Below are positions 8,554 through 17,230 of a stretch of 64,000 bases of DNA, in pieces. Below the pieces are notes generated by a model. That model was not told the origin of the DNA and did no database searches. It worked only from the letters and a program-made list of their open reading frames with translations. Position 1 is the stretch's first letter. The number at the start of each line of letters is the position of its first letter. A program made the position numbers and the translations under genes. Origin of the DNA: Lentisalinibacter sp964427415 (GTDB lineage: Bacteria > Pseudomonadota > Gammaproteobacteria > Steroidobacterales > Woeseiaceae); the NCBI GenBank assembly GCA_964427415.1, contig CAYRUH010000019.1, positions 3,743 to 67,742 of the forward strand. Reading direction: 5' to 3'.

Positions 8554-9222
8554 ATGAATCTCTTCTTCGACCTCGACGGCACCCTCACCGATCCCCGTGT
8601 GGGCATCACCCGCTGCATCGCCTATGCGCTGGAACGCATGGGCAGGCCGCCGCCGCCGCTCGCCTCCCTGGAGCGCTATATCGGTCCGTCCCTGTTCGTG
8701 AGCTTTCGCGAGTTGCTCGGGACGCAGGACGAGGACCGGGTGCGCGCCGCCGTGGCCCTGTACCGGGAGCGCTACACGGACACCGGTCTGTACGAGAACC
8801 GGCTGCACGAGGGCATCGACGATGTGCTTGACGAATTCGCCAGCGAGGCCAGCCCCATGCTGGTGGTGACCACCAAACCCACGGTCTTTGCGCGGCGTGT
8901 CGTCGAGCACTTCGGGCTGGCGGGCTATTTCGCGGACGTGGTGGGCGCTCACCTGGACGGCAGCCGCTCCGACAAGGCCGGGCTGATCGGCCTTGCGCTC
9001 TCGGTGCACGGCCTGGACGCAGGCGCATCGGTGATGATCGGGGATCGCAGGGACGATGTGATCGGCGCCCGGCAGACGGGTGTCTCCTCGGTCGGCGTAC
9101 TGTGGGGCTTCGGCAGCCGTCGCGAACTCGTGCAGGCCGGCGCCGACGTCTTGTGCGAGAGTCCTGCCGGGCTACGGAGCTCAGTCGCCCGGGCGGTGCG
9201 TGATCTTCGCAGTGGAGAATAG
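8554..9222 (+). CDS. HAD-superfamily hydrolase, phosphoglycolate phosphatase-like
   Basis: A 222-residue HAD phosphatase. Motif I is FFDLDGTLTD near residue 4-13 (nucleophile Asp and acid/base Asp), motif II is MLVVTTKPT, motif III contains a Lys in SDKAGLIG, and motif IV is MIGDRRDDVIGA. A helical cap of about 70 residues lies between motifs I and II, as in class C1 enzymes of the Gph/PpaX group. The substrate could be 2-phosphoglycolate or another small phosphate ester. It is divergent from leuCD and has only a weak ribosome site. Confidence 0.85.
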   Translation: MNLFFDLDGTLTDPRVGITRCIAYALERMGRPPPPLASLERYIGPSLFVSFRELLGTQDEDRVRAAVALYRERYTDTGLYENRLHEGIDDVLDEFASEASPMLVVTTKPTVFARRVVEHFGLAGYFADVVGAHLDGSRSDKAGLIGLALSVHGLDAGASVMIGDRRDDVIGARQTGVSSVGVLWGFGSRRELVQAGADVLCESPAGLRSSVARAVRDLRSGE

Positions 9223-9596
9223 CGGCGCGAAACGCCTGTATCGACGCCCGGGTTCTCGGGTGCAGGCCTGGGCCGCCGCTCACCGCGGCGATTGGCGGCT
9301 CACGGCCAGATTGCTCTGAGGCGCTGAATCAATTCGCACAGAAAATCAATGCTTTACGCGAAAATTGTATACAATCTGCCTCGGTCTCTGCAGACGATTC
9401 CTCGCCGTATCCGACCTCGCTGTTGACACCTGCTCGTGTTGCTTGATCGCGACATCTACGTATTGTTTTGAAAATATCCTGCGTATCAGGCAGGATTGCA
9501 TTGACGGGGGTCGTCTGCGTTACGGATTTGCAGGGAAGAGCCGGAACGTCCCGAAATAGCTGAATGTTCTCTCTTTTTCTTTGCAGGGGAGTATCC
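9223..9596. other. Intergenic region upstream of the TonB-dependent receptor
   Basis: This 374-nt stretch contains no credible gene. Its second half is AT-rich relative to neighbours, with the palindrome at 9364-9375, a TTGACA hexamer at 9423-9428 lacking a good -10 partner, and a TTTTGAAAATAT tract around 9467-9478. It is probably the regulated promoter region of the receptor. Confidence 0.6.
9364..9375. promoter_or_regulatory. Perfect 12-bp palindrome, candidate GntR-family operator
   Basis: ATTGTATACAAT is a perfect palindrome 222 nt upstream of the receptor's start. Its core TTGTATACAA fits the TNGTNNNACNA operator pattern known for FadR/VanR-type GntR regulators. No GntR gene is visible in the window, so the regulator would be encoded elsewhere. 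Confidence 0.45.
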
Positions 9597-11861
9597 ATGA
9601 GCAAATCTTTTCGAACCGGGCCGGGCCTGAGCGCCATCCTCCCGACTTTCCTGGTGCCTTTGTTGTTTTCCTCGGGCGCGAGTGCGCAGGTTGAGGAGAT
9701 CATTGTTACTGCCGAGCGTCGCGAAGCGTCCATCCAGGACGTGCCGGTGGCGGTCAGTGCATACAATGGCGAGACGCTCGAGGCTTTGCAGGTACAGGAC
9801 ACCCTCGATCTCATCAACGTCGTTCCCAACCTGTTCGGCGGCAACAATACCGGTATCGGCAGCGCCAACATGTATTACATCCGCGCGCAGGGTAACGATG
9901 AGTCCATCGCGACATTCGATCCGCCGGTCGGCACCTACATCGACGGCGTCTACGTATCGCGGCAGAACGCCAACAACTTCACGCTGTTCGACGTCGAGCG
10001 CATCGAGGTGCTGCGCGGTCCCCAGGGGACGCTGTTCGGCCGCAACACCACAGGCGGTGCGATAAACGTGGTGCTGAAGGACCCGGCGCCGGAGAGGGGC
10101 GGCTTCGTAGAGGCGGGCTTCGGCCGCTACAGCGAGTACCGGGTGCGCGGCAGCGTGGACATCCCCGTCAGCGATACGTTCCTGTCCAAGTTCTCGGCCT
10201 ATCACATCTCCAACGACGGCTGGCTCGAGAATCGCAACCCGGCGGTCGGCGGTGACTTCAACGTTCGCGACAGCATCGGTCTTCGCGCGGACTTCCGCTA
10301 CATGCCGACGCAGATGCTGACCTGGGACCTGACCCTGGAATACATCGACGACGAGGCCGGCAATATCCACGGCGATATTGATGGTGACGACAGGGTCACC
10401 ACATCGATCGCCCCCCTCGGTGCCCCGAGTAGCGCGCTGGATTTTCTGACCCTTAATATTCCGGGCGGAGATATGTTCGTGTCCGTGCCCTATCAGCAGA
10501 AGTCGGACTACGGTAGCGCTTCCGAGACCTTCAGTGTCATCTCTGATCTGACCTACGCGGCGCCAGCGGGCGAACTCGAGTTCATCCTGGGCTATCGGGA
10601 CCTGGAGCAGGACTTTTTCCTGAATTTCCCGCAGGTGCCCGGTGATACGGCCGACGATTTCTTCTGGATCGACAACAATGGCGTGCACGAGCAGTTCACC
10701 GCCGAGGTCAAGTGGTCGGCCCGTTATTTCGACGACAAGCTGGATTTCGTCTCCGGCGTGTTCTACTTGGACGAGGACAACGAGACCGACTTCGCGGATC
10801 TGCTGATCGGGGGCGGCTTCCTGCTCGCCGACCGGGTGATGGAGAACACGACCGACAGCTGGGCCGTCTACGCCCAGGGTGATTACGCGCTTTCCGATCG
10901 CTGGACGCTGACTCTTGGCGCACGCTATACAGACGAGGAGAAGGAGATCGCGATTACGGATAACATCGGTCCCCGTGGCGACGTACCACAGTCCCTTACG
11001 CTGGAGACCGAGAACCTCGTGGCCTTTGGTATCCCGGTGACCCAGACGGAGTCCATCGTCACGCCGCGCGTTGCGCTGAAGTATGACTACTCGGACGATC
11101 TGATGGTCTACGCTTCGGCGACCCGCGGCTTCAAGTCCGGCGGCTGGAACGCCCGCGAGGCGCTGGCCCCGACGATGGAGCCATTCGGTCCCGAGAAACT
11201 CTGGGCCTACGAGCTGGGCTTCCGGGCCGACATGTTCAACAGTCTCGTGCGCGCCAATGGCACCCTGTTCTACACGGATCTCGAGGACCTGCAGACTACC
11301 TCGGCCACACAGTCCGGCAACTTCCTCACGACCAACGCCGGCGGCCTGGAGGTGACGGGCTTCGAGCTGGAGATCCATGCCGTGCCGACCGACTGGCTGA
11401 ATCTCTTCGCCTCGCTCGGCCTGCAGGATGCGGAGTACGTGGATATAGACGACCAGATCGCGACCTGTCGAGCGAATCTGCCGGAGCCGAACACCGAATT
11501 CGCGGCGCTGGATGCGGACTGCAATGTGGCGGATCCGAAGCGTTCACCGGACTGGACGCTGACGCTGGGCGCGTTCCTCGACTTCCCGATCGAGGGCCTC
11601 GGGGCTTCGCTGCAGCCGAATCTCTCGTCGCGCTTCATCGGTCCGAACGTGGTCGGTACCCGTCAGCTGGGTGAGAACGATACGGAAGTGATCTTCAATC
11701 TCGGCGTCTCGCTGGTGGACGACGATGGTGTCTGGTCGGTGACCGCCGAGTGCAATAACTGCTCGGATGAGGAGTACGTCACGTCCAACCTGTTCCTCAA
11801 CTACTGGACGCCGCCGATGACCTGGCAGGTGCGCGGCCGCTGGAACTTCGGGGCGCGATGA
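9597..11861 (+). CDS. TonB-dependent outer-membrane receptor
   Basis: Start placed at ATG 9597, preceded by AGGGGAG; an upstream in-frame ATG at 9564 lacks a ribosome site. The 754-residue product has a signal peptide ending near SGASAQ and a TonB-box-like EEIIVTAERREASIQD, then a plug domain (VPVAVSAYNGETLEAL, VEVLRGPQGTLFGRNTTGGAINV-type segment) and a 22-strand barrel ending in an aromatic-rich terminus (TWQVRGRWNFGAR). It imports an unknown ligand across the outer membrane using TonB energy. Receptors of this type are numerous in marine and oligotrophic gammaproteobacteria. No neighbouring transporter or hydrolase reveals the ligand; the GntR-like palindrome upstream is the only regulatory clue. 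Confidence 0.93.
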   Translation: MSKSFRTGPGLSAILPTFLVPLLFSSGASAQVEEIIVTAERREASIQDVPVAVSAYNGETLEALQVQDTLDLINVVPNLFGGNNTGIGSANMYYIRAQGNDESIATFDPPVGTYIDGVYVSRQNANNFTLFDVERIEVLRGPQGTLFGRNTTGGAINVVLKDPAPERGGFVEAGFGRYSEYRVRGSVDIPVSDTFLSKFSAYHISNDGWLENRNPAVGGDFNVRDSIGLRADFRYMPTQMLTWDLTLEYIDDEAGNIHGDIDGDDRVTTSIAPLGAPSSALDFLTLNIPGGDMFVSVPYQQKSDYGSASETFSVISDLTYAAPAGELEFILGYRDLEQDFFLNFPQVPGDTADDFFWIDNNGVHEQFTAEVKWSARYFDDKLDFVSGVFYLDEDNETDFADLLIGGGFLLADRVMENTTDSWAVYAQGDYALSDRWTLTLGARYTDEEKEIAITDNIGPRGDVPQSLTLETENLVAFGIPVTQTESIVTPRVALKYDYSDDLMVYASATRGFKSGGWNAREALAPTMEPFGPEKLWAYELGFRADMFNSLVRANGTLFYTDLEDLQTTSATQSGNFLTTNAGGLEVTGFELEIHAVPTDWLNLFASLGLQDAEYVDIDDQIATCRANLPEPNTEFAALDADCNVADPKRSPDWTLTLGAFLDFPIEGLGASLQPNLSSRFIGPNVVGTRQLGENDTEVIFNLGVSLVDDDGVWSVTAECNNCSDEEYVTSNLFLNYWTPPMTWQVRGRWNFGAR

Positions 11862-11904
11862 GTCGCGTTCCGGCCGGCAGGTGCCGGTGCGTTACGGGAA
11901 ACCG

Positions 11905-11924
11905 CCCCGTTGCGGGGTTTTCCT
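11905..11924 (+). terminator. Rho-independent terminator after the TonB receptor
   Basis: CCCCG (11905-11909), loop TTG, CGGGG (11913-11917) followed immediately by TTTT and, after CC, another T run. It lies 43 nt after the receptor stop. Confidence 0.75.
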
Positions 11925-11962
11925 TTTCGCGGCCGGGGAGGCCGTGAGATGCCGCGCGCTCG

Positions 11963-12556
11963 CTAGCGCAGTCGTTCGAGCACCTTCACGAACTCTGCCG
12001 CATCCGGTCGCTCCCGGACGTCCTTCGAGCGGTTGGCGTAGCGGATGACCCCCTCGCTGTCGATCACCACCGACACCGGGCGCAGTGTGTCCGTGCCGTA
12101 GTCGTCCCGGTAGTCGGCCGGCACGCCTCCGGCGTGCACGATGCCGAGCCGGCGCGCGGCCGTGAGATCCGGGTCCATCCAGAAGGTGAAGTCCACGCCG
12201 AACAGATCCGCCACCCGCCGGGTGGTCTGCTGGGGCTTCGGCACGATGAGGATCAGTCGGGCACCGAGTTCGTTGATCTGCCGGTAGTCCTGCGTCAGGT
12301 CCTCGACCTGGGCGGAACAGAACGGACACCAGTTGCCGCGCAGGAATATGAGCACGGCCGGCAGGCCGCGCAGGTCCGACGGGCCCGCGGGCTCGCCGTC
12401 CTCGGTCTGCACGGTGAAATCCGCGATGCGGCGCCCGCGCACGAGCCGATCGCTGGCCTTCTCGCCGGGCCGGCCCATCAGCCATACGGCCAGCGCGGCC
12501 GCCAGCAGCAGGACGACCACAACAATCGCAGTGACAATGGCCGTTTCGTTGAGCAC
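11963..12556 (-). CDS. Membrane-anchored peroxiredoxin/thioredoxin-like protein (AhpC/TSA)
   Basis: A 197-residue protein with one N-terminal transmembrane helix (about residues 6-26, AIVTAIVVVVLLLAAALAVW) followed by an AhpC/TSA-type thioredoxin fold. The redox site is FLRGNWCPFCSAQV, a CxxC arrangement more like redoxins of the 'peroxiredoxin-like' group than the classic PxxxTxxC peroxiredoxins. The domain continues with a WMDPDLTAARRLGI segment and RPVSVVIDSEGVIRY. The anchor places the domain in the periplasm if the N-terminus is cytoplasmic. It probably reduces peroxides or disulfides; the substrate is unknown. It is convergent with the TonB receptor. Confidence 0.82.
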   Translation of the reverse strand: MLNETAIVTAIVVVVLLLAAALAVWLMGRPGEKASDRLVRGRRIADFTVQTEDGEPAGPSDLRGLPAVLIFLRGNWCPFCSAQVEDLTQDYRQINELGARLILIVPKPQQTTRRVADLFGVDFTFWMDPDLTAARRLGIVHAGGVPADYRDDYGTDTLRPVSVVIDSEGVIRYANRSKDVRERPDAAEFVKVLERLR

Positions 12557-12657
12557 CTGTTTCGCCTCCGCCAGCCACGCCGGGCAATGCGGTATTCTAA
12601 GACTTTACCCGGGCCCGGGAAAACGCGAGCATCGGCTGCCGATCGCCAGGGGGAAAT

Positions 12658-12816
12658 ATGGACTTCGAGATTGCGGCAGCGGTGCGTGAGAAGCTCGCGG
12701 CGCTGGACCGCTTTATCGAGGTAGGGATCCGGCCGCTTGACGCGGAAGAGGACAACAGCCGCTTCTTCGACCAACGGCGTGAATTTGCGCGTAGCGACTG
12801 GGAGCGAGGCGACCTG
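12658..12816 (+). pseudogene. Truncated acyl-CoA dehydrogenase N-terminal relic
   Basis: About 53 codons from ATG 12658 (AGGGGGAAAT upstream) read MDFEIAAAVREKLAALDRFI... IRPLDAEEDNSRFFDQRREFARSDWERGDL (quoted in parts), the start of a known subgroup of large acyl-CoA dehydrogenases. After GDL the similarity stops abruptly; the frame runs on as unrelated sequence into the SDR gene. The body of the enzyme (flavin-binding and catalytic regions, more than 300 residues) is absent. The ribosome site and start are intact, so a short peptide could still be made. Identification is by memory of the family's N-terminus. Confidence 0.65.
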
Positions 12817-12910
12817 CGACGCTTTACCGGAGGTTGCCACGGCTTTACTTTAGCGGACATCGGCGTGGTATTGCGCGCGGCAGTCGGCGGCAGCCGGGAG
12901 ACGGGCAGCG

Positions 12911-13687
12911 ATGAAGAACCTGGCACTGATCACCGGCGCATCGGCCGGCATCGGCGAGCAGCTCGCGCGTATCCATGCCTCGAATGGCGGCGATCTCGTG
13001 CTGGTGGCGCGCAGCGAGGACCGGCTGGCGGAGCTCGCAGCGGAGCTCATCGACAGCCACGACGTCAACGTGCGGGTCCTGGCGCGGGACCTGGCGGTAC
13101 CCGGCGCCGCGGAGGGGCTGGCCGACGAATTGCTGGCCGAGGACCTGGTCCCGGACATGCTGATCAATAACGCCGGTATCGGCGGACAGGGCCGCTTCCA
13201 CGATAGGAACTGGGCCCGGGACCGGGACATGATCAACCTGAACGTCATGGCGCTGGCGGCGCTCAGCCACGGTTTCCTGCCGGCGATGGTGGAGCGGGGC
13301 AGCGGCCGCATCCTCAACGTCGGTTCGGTGGCGGGCTTCCTGCCGGGGCCGAATTTCGCCACCTATTTCGCGACCAAGGCGTTCGTGCTGTCGTTCAGCG
13401 AGGCGATTGCGACGGAGCTGGCCGGCACCGGCGTGACGGTGACGGTGCTCTGTCCGGGACCGGTCGCCACCGGCTTTGTGGACGCCGCCGGCATGACCAA
13501 CCGTCCGATGTTCGACGCCGTTGCGTCTTCGCCGGAGGAGGTCGCCCATTACGGCTATCGGGCGATGCTGCAGGGGGATGTGGTCGCGGTCCCGGGTGTG
13601 GCCACGCAGATCTCGCTGTTCCAGCTGCGTTTCATGCCGCGGGGTCTCACCCGGGCGATCTCGCGTCTCACCATGGGCAACCTCTAG
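12911..13687 (+). CDS. Short-chain dehydrogenase/reductase (SDR family)
   Basis: A 258-residue classical SDR. The cofactor motif TGASAGIGEQLA (TGxxxGIG) begins at residue 8, NNAG appears as DMLINNAGIGG, the catalytic Ser lies in LNVGSVAGFLPGP, and the active-site YxxxK is YFATKAF. The sequence resembles the DltE/YqjQ-like group that acts on fatty or short-chain carbonyls with NADPH; the substrate is unknown. It lies downstream of the acyl-CoA dehydrogenase relic. Its TAG stop lies at the outer edge of a long inverted repeat (13684-13748). Confidence 0.88.
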   Translation: MKNLALITGASAGIGEQLARIHASNGGDLVLVARSEDRLAELAAELIDSHDVNVRVLARDLAVPGAAEGLADELLAEDLVPDMLINNAGIGGQGRFHDRNWARDRDMINLNVMALAALSHGFLPAMVERGSGRILNVGSVAGFLPGPNFATYFATKAFVLSFSEAIATELAGTGVTVTVLCPGPVATGFVDAAGMTNRPMFDAVASSPEEVAHYGYRAMLQGDVVAVPGVATQISLFQLRFMPRGLTRAISRLTMGNL

Positions 13688-13748
13688 CAGCCTGTCGGAC
13701 TTAGGGCATCAACCGCAGCAGATGATCCTAAGTCCGACAGGCTGCTAG
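13684..13748. repeat. 65-bp element with perfect 22-bp inverted repeats between convergent genes
   Basis: Left arm 13684-13705 (begins CTAGCAGCCTGTCGGACTTA) and right arm 13727-13748 are perfect reverse complements, enclosing 21 nt that can add a CATC/GATG pairing. It separates the convergent SDR and quinone oxidoreductase genes and supplies the SDR stop codon. There is no T-tract, but the hairpin would be very stable in either transcript. Such isolated perfect palindromes may be bidirectional terminators, REP-like elements, or a miniature element made from two transposon ends. Confidence 0.85.
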
Positions 13749-13755
13749 GCCCCGG

Positions 13756-14751
13756 TCAGGTTTCCAGGACGATCTTGCCCATGTGCTCGCCGGATTCCAT
13801 GAGCGCGTGGGCCCGGGGCGCCTCGATGAGCGGGAAGGTTGCGAAGACCGTCGGGCAGATGCGACCGGCCTCCAGCAGGGGCCAGATGCCCCGTTCCAGC
13901 CCGGTGGCGATAGCCGCTTTCTCCGGCACCGTCTGCGGGCGCAGCGCGGAACCCGTAATGGTTAGCCGCTTGCGCAGGACGTGGGCAAAATTGGCCTCGG
14001 CCTTCGGCCCCAGCAGAAACGCGATCAGCGCATAGCGCCCGTCGTAGGCCAGCACGTCCAGGTTCCGGTCGACGTAAGGGCCGGCCACCATGTCCAGCAC
14101 GACGTCGACGCCGCGCCCGCCGGTGATCTCCTTCACTCCTGCCACCCAGTCGCTGTCGCGGTAATTCAGGGCGTGGTCGGCGCCGAGCCCGCGGCAGTAC
14201 TCGCACTTTGCCTCGGTTCCTGCCGTGACGACCACGCTCGCGCCGCGGGCTTTCGCCATCTGTGTGGCGGTACTGCCGATGCCGCTGGAACCGCCGTGGA
14301 CGAGCAACCACTCGCCCTCGGTCAGGGCGGCGCGCATGAAGACGTTGTACCAGACCGTGAAGTAGGTCTCCGGCAGTGAGGCCGCCTCGGTCAGGGTCAG
14401 ATCTTCCGGCACCGGCAGGCAGTGGTCCGCCGGCACCCGGCAGTATTCGGCGTAGCCGCCGCCGTGTACCAGCGCGCAGACCCGGTCGCCCGGTCGCCAG
14501 CGGCCCGTGCCTGGCGTATCGGCAACGACCTCGCCCGCCACCTCAAGGCCGGGCAGCGGATCGGCGTCGGCGGGTACCGGATACAGTCCCTGACGCTGCA
14601 GGCAATCGGGACGATTGACGCCGGCGGCGCGGACCCGGATCAGCACTTCGCCCGGACGGGGTTCGGGCACCGGCCTCTCGACAGCCCGCAGCACCTCGGG
14701 GCCGCCCGGCTCCGTGATGTCGACGGCGGTCATCGTCTTCGGCAGGTCCAT
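13756..14751 (-). CDS. NAD(P)H quinone oxidoreductase, zinc-less MDR family (PIG3-like)
   Basis: A 331-residue medium-chain reductase. The N-terminal GroES-like domain has MTAVDITEPGGPEVLRAVE and AAGVNRPDCLQRQGLYPVP, typical of the PIG3/TP53I3-like quinone oxidoreductases and lacking the zinc-ligand cysteines of alcohol dehydrogenases. The Rossmann part has the motif LLVHGGSSGIGSTATQMAKA, with the NADPH loop VVTAGTEAKCEYCR. It likely reduces quinones or enones by NADPH. It ends 8 nt from the inverted repeat and lies downstream of the DUF5666 gene on the same strand (31 nt), so may share its transcript. Confidence 0.88.
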   Translation of the reverse strand: MDLPKTMTAVDITEPGGPEVLRAVERPVPEPRPGEVLIRVRAAGVNRPDCLQRQGLYPVPADADPLPGLEVAGEVVADTPGTGRWRPGDRVCALVHGGGYAEYCRVPADHCLPVPEDLTLTEAASLPETYFTVWYNVFMRAALTEGEWLLVHGGSSGIGSTATQMAKARGASVVVTAGTEAKCEYCRGLGADHALNYRDSDWVAGVKEITGGRGVDVVLDMVAGPYVDRNLDVLAYDGRYALIAFLLGPKAEANFAHVLRKRLTITGSALRPQTVPEKAAIATGLERGIWPLLEAGRICPTVFATFPLIEAPRAHALMESGEHMGKIVLET

Positions 14752-14782
14752 GCTCGTCCCCTTGGCCCGTGTTCCGGTCCGG

Positions 14783-16273
14783 TCAGTCTTCCAGGATGCG
14801 CACGCGCGTGGCTATGATATCGCCATTCAGCATACCTTCCACCTCAACCTCGCGGCCCTCCGCCGTCGCATAGAAGGCGGCGGCGTCGATCGGTTCCGCG
14901 CCTTCCTCGAACTCGGTCTCGCCCTCGGTGACGACGGTGACGCCGAGCAGCACGAAGCGGGGTTCGCCGACGTCCCTGGCGCGGGCGCGCAGAACGACGC
15001 CGGCAGCCGCATCCATGCGGGTGATACTGCGGGCCAGGAATTCGCTGCCACTCTCGGTACCCGCCGCCTCGATCCGGTCGCCGCTGTTGATGTCGGCGAG
15101 GGAGAACGGGCGCTGTCGCTGACGGCTGCCGTCGCGGAAGCGGGTCCTTGCATCCGTGGCGATCGCGACCCCGGCCGCGGTCAGTGTCCCCGCATCGGAG
15201 TCGACGTCCGTCACCGCCCCTTCCAGCCGGGCCTGGCTGGGCACCTCGAATTTCACCCGCTCGGCGAGGATCACGCCAGTGTCCGTGACGGTGCCTTCCA
15301 CCTCCACGCGGACGTCGGGGCCCAGCATGGAGGCGTTGCCGCCCTGGAAGACGGTATCGTCGTCGGTGGTGACCGGCTGGCCGTTTACGTCGAAGTCTCC
15401 GGCCGAAGCGAAGCGTGTGATCAGGCCCTCCACTTTCGCCTCTTCGCCTGCCGCCGCGGCGTCGACGCCCTGCTCCCGGAAGCTCAGCGTCCCGGCGATC
15501 AGCGTACCGTCGGCGGCCCGATCGGTGCCGCGTGCTTCCACCCGGTCGCCGTTGGCGGGCGCACCGTCGGGGAAGCCTTCGAGCAGGGCGCTGCCGTAGT
15601 CGACCAGCGCGCCGCCGATGCGCAGCCGCTGCGCGACCGTGTCCACCTGGGCGGCCACGCCGGTCAGCTGCAGCCGGTCGGGGACGGCCTTGAGCCGGAT
15701 AAGGGTCGCCTCGACGCTGCCGTCGGCCCGGTCGAAGCCGCTCACCTCCACCGCGTCGCCCGCGGCCAGATCATCGAGTCCGGCGATCGGACCATTGTTC
15801 TCATCATTGCCTTCGAACAGCGTGTCGAGGGAGACGTGTACGGTGCGTCCCAGCACGACCGCCGTGCCGGTATCGGTGTCGACGGCATCCACCGGCCCCT
15901 CGACGCTGTCATCGAATTCGATGCGGCTGGCGCTGCCGGTGTCGGCCCCGGGTATCTTCTCACCGCGCAGCGTCACCACCGCGCCCACCGACAGCCCGGA
16001 CTCGGTGCCCGGCTCGCCGTCGATGACAATCTCGGCGCCTCCGGTTTCGTAGCGGACGCCGTTCACGATGACGCTGCCGAAGCCGGTGATCTCGCCCTCC
16101 GTCACGACTGCCACCGCCACCGGATTGCCGCCCCGGTCGACGCCCGCCAACTGCTCGCTGCTGTCGCAGCCGGCGAGTAGCACGGCCCCCAGTGTCGCTG
16201 CGGCCAGTGCCGCGGCCGCCTTATTCGAGCTCATGTTCGAGCTGCCTGATTGGCGGCGCATGCTGTCACTCAT
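14783..16273 (-). CDS. DUF5666-repeat lipoprotein
   Basis: A 496-residue predicted lipoprotein. Start chosen at ATG 16273, preceded by GGGAAGAG and overlapping the stop of the DUF6502 gene by 8 nt; ATG 16234 would give a shorter, classic lipoprotein signal peptide (23 residues). The lipobox is LLAGC. The mature part is a string of about seven to eight beta-rich DUF5666-like units, each with an IxGFGSVxVNGxxYET- or VEVEGxxx-type motif, consistent with OB-fold-like repeats. The function of the family is unknown. Tight coupling to DUF6502 suggests the two work together. Confidence 0.8.
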   Translation of the reverse strand: MSDSMRRQSGSSNMSSNKAAAALAAATLGAVLLAGCDSSEQLAGVDRGGNPVAVAVVTEGEITGFGSVIVNGVRYETGGAEIVIDGEPGTESGLSVGAVVTLRGEKIPGADTGSASRIEFDDSVEGPVDAVDTDTGTAVVLGRTVHVSLDTLFEGNDENNGPIAGLDDLAAGDAVEVSGFDRADGSVEATLIRLKAVPDRLQLTGVAAQVDTVAQRLRIGGALVDYGSALLEGFPDGAPANGDRVEARGTDRAADGTLIAGTLSFREQGVDAAAAGEEAKVEGLITRFASAGDFDVNGQPVTTDDDTVFQGGNASMLGPDVRVEVEGTVTDTGVILAERVKFEVPSQARLEGAVTDVDSDAGTLTAAGVAIATDARTRFRDGSRQRQRPFSLADINSGDRIEAAGTESGSEFLARSITRMDAAAGVVLRARARDVGEPRFVLLGVTVVTEGETEFEEGAEPIDAAAFYATAEGREVEVEGMLNGDIIATRVRILED

Positions 16274-17105
16274 CGCTCTCTTCCCTGGTCTGCGGGCCCT
16301 GGATGAAGTAGAGGCCGATGCCCAGACGCACCGTGTCCGTCTCATCCTCCCCGGCCTGGCGTTCCTGCTCGGCCAGCCAGTCGTCGATCAGGTAGAGGAA
16401 CTCCTCGCCCTTGTCCTCGAGCAGCGCCTGCAGCGCGGGGCTGACGGAGCGGGGCACGTGCAGAGCCGTGGCCCGGCCCTCGAAGCGGGACGGCTCGTCC
16501 TGTCCGCGCCCGAGGTTGTGATTGACCGTCCTGCCCACGTCCTCCAGCACCTCGCCGGCGCGGCGCAGGGTCTCGGTATCGGTGGCCGCAGGCATGTAAT
16601 AACGGTGTACGGCGCGGAGCGTTCCGCCCGCGGTCTCTTCGACGGCCCCGGTCGTCAGCAATTCCTTCAGCATGGCCTTCGGCGGGATGTCGCCGGCATA
16701 GCGGCGCAGGAGTTCGGTGAAGCTGTGGTCGCCGTCCTCGTAGTCGAGTTCCCGGGCGTTGCCCTGGCCGTCGGAGAAATCCGGATCCTGGTGCCAGCGG
16801 GCGAGCACTCGCGTAGCGTTGTTGGTCTTGCGCGTGAGGGACTCATCCAGTTGATCGGCCAGCAGTTCCCGCTGGCGCTTGACCTCCCGGCGCGTGAGGC
16901 CGGTCAGGATCGAGGTACGGGAGACATTGGTGAGCCGGCCGCCGATGCCGTAGTCGCTGCTGGCGACCTGCACGAAGACCGATTTGCTGATGTCGGCGAA
17001 TTCCCGCCACGTCATGCCGCCACGCAGCATGATGCGTGCGATCGGCCGCAGCAGGCGGCGGCAGGCATCGATCAGAATTCTGCGGTACTCGTCCATGGTA
17101 TTCAT
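16266..17105 (-). CDS. DUF6502 family protein
   Basis: A 279-residue, probably cytoplasmic protein. The N-terminal third (ACRRLLRPIARIMLRGGMTW, then VSRTSILTGLTRREVKR) resembles a helix-turn-helix segment and is diagnostic for DUF6502. The rest is helical and charged. The family is often found next to DUF5666 proteins, as here with an 8-nt overlap. It could be a regulator of its partner; this is inference from the HTH-like segment only. Confidence 0.8.
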   Translation of the reverse strand: MNTMDEYRRILIDACRRLLRPIARIMLRGGMTWREFADISKSVFVQVASSDYGIGGRLTNVSRTSILTGLTRREVKRQRELLADQLDESLTRKTNNATRVLARWHQDPDFSDGQGNARELDYEDGDHSFTELLRRYAGDIPPKAMLKELLTTGAVEETAGGTLRAVHRYYMPAATDTETLRRAGEVLEDVGRTVNHNLGRGQDEPSRFEGRATALHVPRSVSPALQALLEDKGEEFLYLIDDWLAEQERQAGEDETDTVRLGIGLYFIQGPQTREESDE

Positions 17106-17230
17106 ACAGTGGCTGAGCGGCGGTCACCCGTCTGCCCGGAGCGTCGTGTCCCCGACGCGACATAATGGCGTGCCAGCGGATACACTGCGAGCAAGCGGAT
17201 AAGTATCCATCGTCAGGCAGGCTCGCGTCC

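Noticed and set aside
9423..9428. TTGACA as a sigma-70 -35 element for the TonB receptor
   Set aside because: No acceptable -10 hexamer is found 16-18 nt downstream.
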